The translations under genes were made by a program, and so were the position numbers. Of a stretch of DNA of 64,000 bases, positions 45,604 through 58,586 are shown one piece after another (position 1 is the stretch's first letter; each line of letters opens with the position of its first letter). Where the stretch lies: the NCBI GenBank assembly GCA_021234155.1, contig JAJEKV010000002.1, positions 18,963,592 to 19,027,591 on the forward strand, read 5' to 3'. The notes beneath the pieces were generated by a model that saw nothing but the letters and a program-made list of their open reading frames with translations, was not told the origin of the DNA and made no database searches. Origin of the DNA: Isoetes taiwanensis. Lineage: Eukaryota; Streptophyta; Lycopodiopsida; Isoetales; Isoetaceae.

Positions 45604-48237
45604 ATCATCCTTGTTTGAGCCATCGTTTGCATTTTTTGGAACTTGTGAACTGCCTTCACCGCCATCATTCTCTTTTTCATACTATTAGTTACATCCATAC
45701 AAGAATATTAGTTAGTTGTCCGAAATTAATGTTAATAAAACAAAGTTCCAACCCTTACCTCATCATCAGAGTCATCACTATCGACGTAGCACACATCCTA
45801 TTGAATTGAATTAAAGTTCTAATTAGTGTAAATAGGAACCTAGCTAATATAGCAAATGTAAAGTTAGTTACAATCTCAACCTCCTTGCCCTTTCTTGATT
45901 TTGCCTTGAAAATAATACCCTGACCTGTTCCCTTCACACAATCCAATGCCTTATGCTGGAATTTAAAATACAAGATTAGGGCAACACATATTTTGAGCAC
46001 AATGTATTAAAATAAACCTACCTTTTTGGGTGCAAATCCCTCATTTTCTTTTTAAAGACTTCATATCCACCTTTCTCCAATATTTCTTGTGGCATATCTT
46101 TTGTGCGCATTGAGCCACAATCTTCAAACTACAAAGCATAAAATGTCAATGTTAATCTCACATTTAAAGGATAAAATTGCTTGGTTCAAGAACGTGCAAT
46201 TAAATGAGAGATGCATGCAATTGGAAAGAGAAGATTCCTACCGCACCTTCCACATAGGTTACGGGTTCTTACCTTACCTTCTAGCTCAGTTCAAAGCCAT
46301 TAGAAATAGCAAAAAATTGCAATGGTAGAAATTATACTATGGTCGAAATGGTATTAAATGGGGCTGAATTTAGAATTTAGAAGAAATTATAACTATGGGG
46401 CAATGGTATTAAATGTGCAAGAAAATATACCTATGGTCAAACGAAATGGTAATCAATGTAGTCGAAATGCTGGAAGAAGGTAAGATATGGGAAGAAAGAT
46501 TGTAAAGCCAGGTGGAAATCTCATCTCAAAAATGCCGATGTATCTGGCATCATATGGTCTTAGAAGAGAATTAGCAGATAGAAGAGGTTATGGACTCCTG
46601 GAAACCAGGTGAATTAGCTCCAGAGGTTCCAGATTGCAGTTTGAAAATGGAGCAGAAGATCACTGTTTTGAGATTAAAAGAAACATTGTTCACTCTTTGT
46701 TCATTATAAAAAGCAAGGGGAATACAAAGGAAAAATAGTTCTGCTCAATACAATAACAATAATAGAATGCCAGTCACTTTCATGCATGCCATATGACAGT
46801 CACTATAATAGCCTATATAAGAAAGTATTACATTAAAAAAAAAAAACTCAGAGCATGATGTGTCCTCCAGCCTTTTGCAAAAACGTTAGAATGGTTCTTT
46901 GCATACCAAATGCTAGTTGTTATAAGAGCCTGCACAGGAAGTTACTACATTAAAATCATTCTGCCAACTAATCCCTATGAAAGACATGCTATTAAAAAGA
47001 AGCGCAAGTACTCACAAACGTTGTCCTGACGGACATGAGCCCTCCTGAACCAGTGCGTGGTGTTCTTCTGCGTGCAGCAGCAGCATTCTTTTGACGCTGG
47101 TAAGTCTTGTTATAAGACTCTACCAACTGTTTCCACACTTCATCATCTACATGCATGGGTCTTATAGATTTCTTCTTAGATTTTCCCTAAATTAAATTCA
47201 TGCCAAAACATGAAACTGTAATTTACATATGAATGACAATTAACCAGAAAATACCTACTTAAATTCTTACCTTCAATATCTTCATATCTTCTTCAAAAAT
47301 CTAATGATATCCATCTCAGTCACTCCATCACCAAATTGATCATGAATATATTTCAAAGTCTTCTAAAGATGGTATGGTTTAATCTCTTTGAAGTGTTTAT
47401 CCACTTCTCTGCAGTAAGTTTTCAAAGCATCTGCCTCTTTTTGTTCGAATTCCCGTCTGGCTTCACCTCTCAATAATTGTCCATTATAGAAGCACACCTG
47501 AATTTTAAATTATTTTGTTAGAAAGTGCAGAACCAGCAAAGGCAAAACCAGCAAGCAAAACCAGTATGTCCTTGCTGTCAATATAGGGTGATAAAAACAT
47601 AGAAATTATGCAATTTAAAAGTGTATCTTCTAAGCCTGCAGTTGGAGCTTCAAGAGAACAAGTTACAGGAAGTACAAATTCTGCTGCACAAATAAACCAA
47701 GTAAAAACATACCTCTGAGTTAGATAATTTTCGAAATTGCACATTGTATGACAAGTCAATCTCAGTAGTATTTTTCTCAATATCCGCATGGGCCGGATAA
47801 GGACCTTCACCATCTGATTCATCTTCCTCTGCAGATGATGACGAAGCACTTAAGACAACATGCCGATCTAAGATAATCGAATTGGATGATTTTCTCTTTG
47901 CTCCTTGTTTTGATGTTTCAGCCTTTGAAATATTGGAGGAATCAGCTGACCGTCTACAATGCTTCAACCTGAAAAAGGAGTAAAAACATGTAAATAAAAG
48001 ATGCATAAGGAGACTGCCTTGGTTGTCTGTTTCTGTCTATGCCAGACTTGGCTCTTCCTTCTGCTCATCTAGTGCAGCAGGTTCTTGTTCCTCCTGATTG
48101 TCAATGTATTGTACTCTAGTACCAGTGGGTTTTTTATTCTTTCCTTCACTTTCTATGTTGGTGACTTCACTTAACATCAAATGAATGAGCATAACAGACA
48201 CCTTATGAGATCTGGAAGATGATCTGAGAGAATTCAA
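45604..48237 (-). CDS. Unidentified multi-exon gene, possibly transposon-derived
   Basis: Minus-strand blocks with splice signals: about 48037-48237 (NIESEGKNKKPTGTRVQYID), 47713-47968 (Ser/acid-rich; KLSNSE then a gtatg donor), about 47290-47497 (CFYNGQLLRGEARREFEQKE, EVDKHFKEIKPYHL then TAG), 47016-47186 (KSIRPMHVDDEVWKQLVESY, then AAAARRRTPRTGSGGLMSVR; 57 codons with gtgagt donor), 46022-46128 (FEDCGSMRTKDMPQEILEKG), 45881-45955 (ALDCVKGTGQGIIF), 45759-45797 (DVCYVDSDDSDDE) and a last exon reading YEKENDGGEGSSQVPKNAND, stopping near 45604. Exon 47016-47186 resembles the short basic TGSxxx segment of plant transposase-associated proteins (Ptta/En-Spm type), weakly. A TAG, a frame break near 47.3 kb and a phase mismatch between 46022 and 45955 suggest decay. 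Function unknown. Confidence 0.4.
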
Positions 48238-49880
48238 AATCGGTCCAGATATATGGTGAAGCTCATATTGAGATCAACTTATGAAAAATGCAATGGACAT
48301 GTGCATTGGAAAGAAGCAATGCAAGAAGCTCTCAAAGATATGAAATGGCCATTCAATCTTAATAATTTGAAATGTTGCAGAGAAATTTTACATGAAGCAG
48401 CCTTAAGGTTTCTATGATATCAGGACAGGCACACAGAATGCTTTAGCTGAGAGAGGGTCTATATCTGGCCCTGCACTTGGGATTCTAAGATATAGTTTCT
48501 GTTGCAGGGTATTTTGTCAAAACATGTACAACAAAGAACAGAAGTCTCATGCAATGAATCTGGACCTGCAGGCTATTTGGGCTTTCTGATGCTGAACAAC
48601 AAATTAGAACTTCTCCTTATCATCCATTGAGACAGAGGGCAGAAAGGACTTTTGGCTTGACAAGCCAAACATCATGATAAGGTCCCTCTCTTTGGTGATA
48701 AAGGAATGCGATCAAGCTGACAGATCATGGTATAAGCCACATAGAGGTTCATTTCCATTCTGTTCAAGAAAAAGGCACATGATGCGCATTATATCTTTAT
48801 CAAGGAGCATCTGATAGCTTTATTATGCCTATTAAAATGATTATTTAGGCACCTTTTAGTTTTTTATATACCAAAATCATGTAATGGTGGATATGATATT
48901 TCTTTTTAGCCCCACAATTTGATGCTTGATGTATGAAGGATCTCCATCTCATGACCTGCATGTCAATATTTTTAAGATACTGTCCAACAGCTGGATGCTC
49001 TTTTATTCTTAAGATTTTTTTTGGTCAAGTCAACAACTGGAACAATCTCTTGGCTGCCCTCACGACATTCTTGTTGCTTTTCAATGTCAACAAAAATAGT
49101 GCCCTTTACCACACTGGTTGCTTCAAATGCCTCGATTTCAACAGTTGGACCAGACCGTGTCCATCTGTTGCTTTACCGTAACCATGACAATATCTAATCT
49201 TCATATGGTTTCTTCAGAAAGCTTATGGATTTGAACAAAATATAGGCAAATCGACAAAAGATAGTAGTCTATTCTAAACTAAAATGTCCAAGATAGTGAC
49301 AATGATCTGCTATATTACATATGTAACGGGCCCATGGTAGACCGCTCGAGTATTCGAACCTTGAATGTGCCTGTGGGGCGTTCCCGAGACACTGGCATAA
49401 ATGGGTAGAAGCGACTACTCATAAACGTCTAGACGGTTTTGCCCAGTTGGTTAAGGGCATGTCGGTTAGGAACGTTACAACATACAAGAAGCTTTTAAGA
49501 GTAGTAGCACAAGGGTTGTGAGATGTTAAAGACAAGAGACTCTAGTTACATGTAAAGATGTCATTACAGTTCCTAGTTACAGTTGATTAGCTTACGGCCA
49601 GAGTAAGAGAAAATACATTATGGATATCTTAGATGTAATACAATTTTCAGTAAGGAGGAATCATATGCTAGGTATGATAAAGAAATGTAAAATCCATGTA
49701 CCCTAAACCCTTCAAAGCTTTAAATTGCATATCTAGAAGCAACAACAAGATTCCAGCAAGAAAAAGAGAGAAAAGGAAGTATAAAATAAATCTGTGGGAT
49801 TGGAAAATAGAGAAAGAAGTTCCTCATACAATAGCTTTACATTGCACAAAAAAAGAAATTAAGGCAAAAAATGTTGTTAC
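48238..49880. other. No gene recognised
   Basis: AT-rich DNA. A less AT-rich patch at 49327-49470 (gggcccatggtagaccgctcg) has no coding potential that I can support. Confidence 0.45.
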
Positions 49881-50088
49881 CTCTCCTTTCCCTTGTTTTT
49901 CATTTCCAGATGATTTGGTGGCCTCGAGGAGATGTTTGAATCAACACCCCTTCGAACTCGTCTTTCCAATTCGCTCATCAGAGCAACTAGAATATCTTGG
50001 AGCATATTGCCAAGGAAATTTTCAAGTCTTCCTACAATGGGCTCATCTGTTGAACTCTCTTTTCCCTGGCCAGAACCGTTGGAAGACA
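49881..50088 (-). CDS. Unidentified exon candidate
   Basis: 208 bases between a strong acceptor (ttttctctccag) and a donor (GGAGAG|gtaaca). One open frame: GRLENFLGNMLQDILVALMS then ELERRVRRGVDS, ending Lys/Glu-rich. It may be an upstream exon of the minus-strand gene ending at 45.6 kb. Family not recognised. Confidence 0.33.
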
Positions 50089-50384
50089 CTGGAGAGAAAA
50101 TAAGATAGAATATTACAAACCAAAATGAATGCACCGAGAAATCGTAGTAAATGCACTGACAAATCCAAAAATAGAAAGAATTTTTGGCTAGTTTTGTGAA
50201 TGTTTCTAAAACCTTGTTAAAACTTACTGATGGGCGCTAATGATGCCGAACACTGTAATGTGAAGAAAACGGCGGTGCAGGCAATCCTCTACTCCAGAAT
50301 CAAGATTTAAAGCTCGAGGTAGGTGCATAATGGTGCTAATTTTTTTCAACAATAGTTTTCTAGTTTCATTGTCTTTTTTGCTTC

Positions 50385-51333
50385 TTGCCCTTAATCCATA
50401 AATTCGGGGCCCTCCTCCTTGCATCTTCGTCATCACATGGAGCCTTATCAAAGCCATCGTCCTCATCGTCATCGTCATCTCATCAACCAAGTAGAAAGCG
50501 AGCTAGACAAGATCCAAGCACCCCCGGGGCAGTTGTTGATGCAACAAATGTAAAGGGAAGACAAATCGATCCTATCGGGTTCGTCAAGAACATGAGGGAA
50601 AGTATGGTCTTTGGCAAAGCCGAAAAGATGAAAATAGTGTAAGTAGCTCTAATAGACTAATCTTTTTTACTATTGTATTGTCTTCCCATTATAAATTGCT
50701 TATATTTCCCTTTATAAATTTCTTATTTTCTTGCCTTCGATTGTATTCTTTGTGGTCCATATAGGCCTCGGAAGAAGTCTCTTGTTCACATAGTGCTTTC
50801 ATTGGTGAAGCTGAGATTCATGATACCATTACAAATTTCTTTTCTATAAATGCACAAATTAGTGGACATGAAAACAATGATGATGCACATGGAGATGACA
50901 ATTCAACCAGGGAAAAAGCAGCATATCTCCATGACGAGGCAAGTAGGCCATTGTTTCCAAATGCTCGTGTTTCTCGTCTTGCGACATGTATGCTCATTCT
51001 AAACCTCCAACACAAAGTTGGCTGGAGCAACAATAGCGTCTCTGAGCTTTTCAGGTACGTAAGTGCAAGTCGTTATGTTAAATTGAAATTTACATGTGTA
51101 TGCTTGCTTGCCTTTTTTGTAGTTTGCTTGACAAAATATTACCAGATGGGCATTGTCTCCCAAAATCCAGGAGGGAGGCTAGAGAGTTATTGCGTTCATT
51201 TGGTCTAGAGTATAATATCATACATGCATGTGTTAATGATTGTATTTTGTTCCGTGCATTAATCGTTGAAATGTGGAATGGACAATGTAATAGGTGGAAA
51301 GAATTTATAAATGTAATTGTATCATATATGTAA
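50385..51333 (+). pseudogene. CACTA (En/Spm) transposase, 5' part, truncated
   Basis: First exon-like frame, about 50385-50637: Ser-rich, then SRKRARQDPSTPGAVVDATN and IGFVKNMRESMVFGKAEKMK. Second exon 50765-51054 (acceptor atatag, donor TCAG|gtacgt): acidic stretch, then EASRPLFPNARVSRLATCML and LQHKVGWSNNSVSELF. Third from 51123: SLLDKILPDGHCLPKSRREA then FGLEYNIIHACVNDCILF. This order (Y/P-L-F...VSRLATCMLILNLK...GWSNxSxxxLLxLLxxxLPDG...HACxNDCILF) is the conserved N-terminal part of plant TNP2-type transposases. Phases of exons 2 and 3 fit. The frame stops at about 51333, where a LINE tail begins; the catalytic region is gone. Confidence 0.82.
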
Positions 51334-51410
51334 TAGAATAGAATAGATTTTTTAACTTCCACAACCTCTGATGTAAAACATCGGTTTGAATACTGTAACC
51401 AATTCTATAT
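51331..51410 (-). mobile_element. LINE-type 3' end with (TATTC)n tail
   Basis: On the minus strand 'gtggaagttaaaaaat' is followed by (CTATT)n, tail at 51331-51347. It is a diverged version of the 3' module seen at 60.5 kb and interrupts the CACTA gene. Confidence 0.55.
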
Positions 51411-53085
51411 GGCAGTATCTTCCTCCTTGATGACAAATATACAATCCACATGAATAACCATCTTTGGAGAGGAAGAGTGCTAAAATGGCATCACTGCAAA
51501 TAGAGGTCTTATGTACAACTAACAAATAAAAACAATGATTTGCTTGTTCACAATATATATAATGGGAAAGGAACTCGATGGGAGGTACTTGTGCAAGGAA
51601 AATACTAAAATGGTTGGATATTTTGATAAGCTACTCCTAGAAAACAGTAAATCACTTTTGTCATGATGCTTACAACATTTTGGATTATGGCTTTGAATCT
51701 CTGTCATATGTTTAACATGTGCTTTAGCTCCTCTATATGATATTTGAAATACACGTAGCATGGCATGACATCTACAATGATGAGGGCATTCCATGAGTCT
51801 GTCATGTTGTAGCATTTGTTAAAAATACACCCTTCGCATGAGAGCGTCGGGAATGTATGTCACGTTATGGCAAATGTTCAAGGCATTTTCACTTCACATA
51901 GCCATGTTGTGCAGAGATGGATACAATCGTACCCTCGTATATTTTTTAGCTTCTGTTGGAGATAAAATGAAGATTACAAAAAGAGTATTCTTAGTGCGCA
52001 AAATTAGATATATAAGCATAACCAAAAGAAGTTCTAGATTAACAGAATGCTATAACGTGGTGTCAAAATATGCTATAAAACTAAAGTATCTACTATGATT
52101 CTCTGTTTATAATAGTGACGCTATGCTTGTATCATAGAACATGATGGATATTGTTTCAAGAAAAAACAGAAGCCCAATGAAGACCTTTATGGCACTTCAT
52201 ATTGTTTATATCAATTGTGTACTATATTTGCAAAATCATTACCATCCTCAAATATGCCATGAATATCCTCAAGAGGACTTGAAACCCAAAAGGGATTGCC
52301 TTTGCTATGAATGAAGTGCTATTGTTGCATCTAATGTCATGCAACAATACACAACAAAGAAGAGCTAGATTTTGAGTGCTTTGAACCTTTGACCTTCACA
52401 CCAAGCTCAATTTGCTTTTGCTCAGATGATATACAATCCTCAATTCTAAGAAATAAGAACATCCAACATAATCACATGAGAACACCCAGCATGATTTAGT
52501 ACAAATCAACCTCTAATTGCCATATAGATATATAGATGCCAGCTATTTGGCATATTGCTAAGAGATATGGTTAACTATGCTGCAATTGGTCTTCTAATTT
52601 CCCTTAAGCACATGGAAAAGGGTGCTCATGAGAAAAAGGAATCTGCTAATTGGATAGACTTTGAAAATGCCAGTGTTCATTTGGCTCAGTAGAGCAAGTT
52701 TCAGTGGTTTGCAAAAGGATTATTAGCTAGAGCAGCTTTTTTTATACACCCTCTTGTTCAGATATGTCTAAGATAGATGACAATGATAAGCACATAATAT
52801 AGACATACAACAATCTTAAACACATATAAGATACCACTTTGAAAACGCGAAAGCTAATGCATCTAAAATTTCAATGAGCCAGAGTATGCTAAAATGATAT
52901 TTGTTCGATCTTCTGGAATAAGCATATGCCACTGCATATCAAAAATAGAGATTTACCTTATGCATCCAAACGATAAACTGAGTGCAAGGGAATTGTTGAT
53001 GGGCAACTTCATGCCTATAGTACATGATAGATAAATTTCGAAAGCATAAACGTAATATACAGAATAGATACACTCAATATTTACC
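51411..53085. other. No gene recognised
   Basis: AT-rich DNA without convincing exons; may include remains of the CACTA element. Confidence 0.45.
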
Positions 53086-53245
53086 TCAATTGCATAAAGC
53101 TAATCCGATCCGGCCACTCTTAGAAATTTTTCCACCTACTCTTTCCACAACCAGCGATTCCATGTGACTCCATCCAACAGGGAAAGGATATGGCTCGCTC
53201 ACTGATAATTCTCCATTTTCAAACAGAGTGGGCATCCTCAAACGT
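53086..53245 (-). CDS. Unidentified exon candidate
   Basis: The minus-strand frame reads LRMPTLFENGELSVSEPYPF then PVGWSHMESLVVERVGGKIS, ending at TGA followed closely by gtaaat. Residue composition is protein-like and non-repetitive, but I do not recognise the family and no partner exon is clear. Confidence 0.25.
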
Positions 53246-55409
53246 AATACCAATCTATTGCATACCAACAAATATGTCTTAAAGAGTACTAGGGCTGAGA
53301 ATGGAAGAATGGTTTATTAGCAAACCAAAAGCTTTACGCAGACCTTTATGTATGAATTTGAACTACGATATTGCATTTCGTCCAAGGAAGCATCCAGATT
53401 TTGAATTGGTCATAGCCACTTTCCATTCCACCTCTTTTTGCCGATCTTAATAAAATAGTGGAATAGATAATGCTTCCTGAAGATGAGGCAAGGGCTAATT
53501 TGTTGATGCAATACTGCCATATGTGCTCTATTTTTTGAAGCCTGAAATTTTATTGTTACCTTCAGAGCAATTTAAGAATTTCTACCTCTAGTCTTGGTGC
53601 TTTGCCTGAGCAAGTAAGAGCAGATGGATTGTTACACATGAGGCTTAGTTCATGCAGTCTTTAGAACCATCAAGAAGATTGTACAACATAGCCTCATAGC
53701 CATGTATAGATATTAGGACCAGCAAACCAAAAAATCTAATAACAATATATTAGTGAATCCAAGTTAGAAGATGGCTGGCTCATACCAAGTTGCAGATGGA
53801 TTTGCTCGATGGCCGCCTAAAAGATACGAAATGCAGAATAGACGATTTCAAATTAGACGCACATGACCTCAGAGTGCCGCAAGGGAAAAGGGAACGTCGC
53901 ATGCGGCATAACATGCGGCAACCTAGACACAGAAATCAAAGCCTTCACATTTTAAAAGATAAGATTTTTTGTAGCTATTGGAAGAAGATATTTGAGGCCT
54001 ATACAAACACCTCTTTGGGTATCACAATGGAATTCTTGACACAAAGACAAAATGCCACATTGAACAACATATTTTTAATTCTAGGTTTGGGTGGAGGAAA
54101 TTCGGAACATCAAACTTATACCATGAGCCTCGGGAGGCTTGAAAGAACAACAAATAGCATGAACTAAACCTTCAGAGAATTAACAATTCTCTTTATTATC
54201 TCAAATCATGTATTAATTCTAAATCTCTTTTGTACGATGACATTTCAATCATTTTTTTAACTTTTATACAAACTCTGAAAGGCATTTAATTAGTCTAGAC
54301 ACACAATGTCCATTCTGGGATTAAACACCATTAAAACTTCAATTCCCAAGCTTGAAAATTTATCTTGTCAATTTGCTCGGTTTAGATGGCCAGTTTGAAT
54401 CTGCGGAAGCATAGGGTATGTTAAGTCCTACACTTTATTGATTCATGGCTTCATCCTTTGATGCACGACATGCTAAAAGCTGCAAAAGTATGTTATTCAT
54501 TGACGTAAGCAAAGCCATTTAGATGGTTATAGACTTCATTACAGATTGCAACCATAAGACCTAATGATTGATGACTCTCATACTTTAATGATATCTTGCT
54601 AGTCATAGGAAGATGATTGCGTGATGTCTTGCTGAGCATCTATGCAAATGCACACTGCCTGACTAAAGTTAGTATAAGAACTGACTTTTCTTTAGCAGTT
54701 TCAATTGCATCCTTCATGATATATAATGCAAAAGATAATCAACAAAAGTCATGGACCAGAGAATTTCACAGCAATATTGATATCAGGGATTGAAAAGGAC
54801 TACAATATTGATATCAGGGATTGAAAACAACAGCAAGGTATATGTCCATCCTGTAACTGATCTTAAGCCCACATAAGAAAAGGATCTCAAACCTCTAGCT
54901 CCAAATGGCAACCTCTAATTGATGCTTCTCAAACCAGGATATGAAGCCTTCTTACAAAAATACTATGCATACCTTGAGAAACAAATTAGATGATCAAGAA
55001 GCTACAACATAAATGGACGAAGCTAGCATAACCCAACCATATATGATCAGAAGCTATTGGGTGCTGCACTTGGTTTACAACTGCATACTCGTTTTGATAA
55101 TGTCTCAAGACAGGGAGCAAAAATAGCTAGCCAAAAAAAATAACATCCTTGAATAGCCAGCACAAGAACTCAACCTTAGAATGATAAACAAAAGTTAGAA
55201 GCTGGATCTCAGAAATAGACCTTGTTAATAAGAAACAATAATTACCAAGTTCCTTGTGTCCAAGTCCTAGACATTGTTGCAAGCTTGGTAAGGTAGAAAA
55301 AAGAAGAATCAGTCAAGTACAAAAGCAAAGGTCAATCTGATTTTCTTGGAGAGTTTGTCAACATACCTAATGGAGAAATTCACATTCAATAAAACATCTT
55401 CAACATGAT
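53246..55409. other. No gene recognised
   Basis: AT-rich DNA. The plus-strand frame 53790-54167 has no recognisable motif. A short direct duplication of 'caatattgatatcagggatt' lies at about 54773-54826. Confidence 0.45.
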
Positions 55410-55518
55410 TCAACCCCCCCGTGCCAACCACTGAGGGCGGGCATCGTTTATGGTTTTAAATATTTTTCAATTCTTCATAGCATTAACTCTTTAACCTCCA
55501 TCCATACCATACAACTTC

Positions 55519-56193
55519 ATGGCCGCTTCTATAGCCCCTTGTCCAGACCCCCATTTGGAGGGGGATATTCCCCAGACCCAGCCCCAGCCCCAGCCCCAGC
55601 CCATCTGGGAGAACCAGGAGGAGGGGCCGCCACGAAAACGGCCCCGGTTAGATAACAAAGACAAGGGAGAAACCTCTTCAATGAGGAGGGAAGCCCGAGC
55701 GAAGGCCCAATCTATGAGATTGACTCGGGAGATGGATGAAGGCTGCTCAAGCCCGACACAGGCGCAGACGAGGGCCATGAAACAGCTGGAGGAACAGGTC
55801 GAGAGTAACAGAACTCGGATTGCAGGATTGACAGCAGAGATACAGTCCTCAGCATCCCACGTGCTCAAAAGACAGTTGGCGGAAAAGGCAACGTTACAGA
55901 GATGGAGGCCCGCATGCGCGGTTGGAAGACGGGCTTCGCAGGCCCACTTTGAGAGGCAACAGATAAGCGTGGGCCTTGCCGACTTGCGAAGCTCGCGTGG
56001 ATTCCCCCCTCACCACCATGGAGACTATGGCAGCGACAAACGAGGGTGTTGGAAAGGATACGCTGGCACTATTTTTCCGCCAAGTCGTAAAAGAGGGGTA
56101 TGCCACCGCGGATACCTAAAACGCCCGGCCGGCTCGCCGAAGCGGGCCGGCAGAGCCGAACCCCGCAGAGTAGGGCTTATGACACGATCGTGA
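55519..56193 (+). pseudogene. LINE ORF1-like frame
   Basis: About 224 codons starting MAASIAPCPDPHLEGDIPQT, with a (PQ)n run, a basic nuclear-localisation-like RKRPRLD, and a helical, Arg/Glu/Gln-rich middle (EMDEGCSSPTQAQTRAMKQL and EEQVESNRTRIAGLTAEIQS) that could form a coiled coil. The C-terminal part looks frameshifted (Arg/Gly/Pro-rich). Confidence 0.6.
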
Positions 56194-57089
56194 GATTCGT
56201 GAGCTCAAAGCAACCATTGCCCAAAGAAGGCGCCGCCTCCATGCCGAGGTCCATGAACACCAAGGCAATCGCACGAGTGAGTTGGCCAGCAAGAGGTTCC
56301 AACAGAGCTAGGCTCCTCACTCCAAAGCGCCAGAGGCCGCAACACGTGGATGCCAAACGCGACGCGTCCCTACAGCACCGGTCGCCAAACAAAGTGACAG
56401 ACACCACCTCCTCCACCTCACATGCCACATCGCCTTCGCTGCGGAGCAGCCCTCACGCCCACCGCCGTGCATCCCTTGAAGCTGATAGCTAATATTGCCC
56501 CTCACTCGCGATTTCATGCAGGAGAATGGATTGTCGCCGTAATAATGTGGTGGTGGCCGGACTCTGAGGAGGTAGAGAAGATCTCGCCAAGCGCATTCGG
56601 ATGAGATCCTATTCGGGAATGGCATTCCCATCGCGTACACATTGCTAGAGCAAGTCGCCTTTGGGACTCAACGCCGACGCCAAGTAGCGAGTGTTACCTT
56701 CACGGTGGCAGACATGCGATGCGTAAAGCGAGGCCATCCCGCTGGGAGCAGGCAATTGAAGGGGATCGCCTCAGTATGTCTTACTTTTGATCTCACCGAT
56801 GTAACAGGGAGTCCCACCGCCAGTTGAAATGCTTAGGATAGAACGCCCGTCGTAGAGGGGGGTTGCAGGCCTTGTCCGGAAGCTTCGCATTTTCCATAGC
56901 CGGATACGCCGAGGTCGCCGATGTAATGCGCCGATGAGCTGCCCTCTCGCCTCGCCGCCGGCGCCAGTACCCCTCGCACCTCCTGCTCCCCCGCCCGAAT
57001 CGCCGCCAGCGCCAGACACCGCCCCCCCGCAACCGGGCAGATCATCGAAGCGCCCACATCGAATGCCAACAAATAGGAACTGTGTCTCC

Positions 57090-57793
57090 TGATGGTGTCT
57101 TGGAACCTGCCGGGGCTTCCCGGCGTAAAGGCGAGAGTCTCAACTCTATTGCACCAGATATGGATCTCATTTTCCTCATGGAGACATGGGAGCATGCAGG
57201 CAGCCGAATGATTACGGACCTCCTGAAGCTATTCCGCATTTCTGTGTTCAATGACCGCCGTGCAAGCGAGGGCATGGCGGCGCTGTTACTACTACTACCG
57301 CGGTAACCTTGAGGCACTCACCGTTGCACAAAAAAGTGGTGGCACAACCGCTACTTGTGGGTGCGCGTCGCGATGACAAGAGCGACACTCTCCCTCATAG
57401 CAAAGATGCTACTTTCCACATGCCGAGAGTAACACTTATTTGGATGTGGATCGATTGGAGCCCTATGTCGATCTACATGATGACATACTGGCAAGACAAA
57501 CAATTGGGGCGGTTATGTTGCTTGGCGACTTTAATGCACGCGACAGAGCCGAAAGCGTGTTCCAAAATTTGACCCCCGGCAGAGGACGCCTTGCAATTGA
57601 ACCCCGCAGAGGTGGCTTGGGCAAGGATATCGATGACAACCATATTTCGCGCTATGGCGGTTTTTGTTGCCGGGTAGTATCTTTGACCGGGTTATTTGTA
57701 ATGGGTTGGCACAATGGCCGCCTTCCGGCCTGTTACACTTGTAGACGTGAGAACCAAGGGGCGGCTCCGGTGTGGTGGATTATCTGCGGTTGA
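57090..57793 (+). pseudogene. LINE endonuclease domain (broken)
   Basis: Frames around 57090-57200 give MVSWNLPGLPGVKARV and then IAPDMDLIFLMETWEHAGSR, the Asn and Glu active-site motifs of apurinic-type LINE endonucleases. MLLGDFNARDRAESVFQN at 57524 is the GDFN motif. Frames change at least twice. Confidence 0.75.
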
Positions 57794-58586
57794 GGAAGGG
57801 GATGCACACTGTTACTCATTTTTCCATCGGACGATTACACTTCGGGATGAGGAAGTAGATTCGACCACCGCCCCTCGCTCATGCATCTCCATTGGGAGGC
57901 TTCCCTGCACTCGCCGCTTCAACACACCGGTGCCCCACCGCTACTGGACTTCACGACCGCAGCAGTGGGGACCTATGCCCAAACCGCTTGAGCATGATCT
58001 CAAGGGATCGCCGCAACTCCCCACACTTCAAGAGCAATGCCACGGACTCAACCGCTTCGACGGGCGGCTGAAAGATGCTTTGGGGGAGGCAGCTCACGGC
58101 GAACCACAGGCACTACCACCTTTCCCCGCAACAAATGGTTTGATGATGAGTGTCCTGAGCTCAAACGCACACTCCCAAGAAGTCAATGATCCCATCTCCC
58201 GCCCACAGCCATCGGTCCAATACCGCTCCTTTCTCAAGAACAAGAAGGCCGATACCTTGCAGCAGCATCAAGAATGATGTTTGGTCTCCCCGACCCAAGA
58301 TCCCAGACATTCTCGAGAAGGGTCTTGAGCAAGCCCCAGACCCACGGGAACATCACCTCTGAGCAATGGGTACAAGACTTGCAACAAATGCGACCATTCG
58401 GCCGGGGGCGCACCACCCCCTCCATAGATAGGCATGGCTCGGGTTATCACGTATGGGATGTTATCATGGGCCTCAAAATTGCCTAGCTAATGGGAAGGCA
58501 AAGTATTTAGATGGCATGCAAAGCGTAACTTCAAATGGGCTCAATCCACCGGTGCCTCGGCCCTCACGGCATTATTCAATAAAGCA

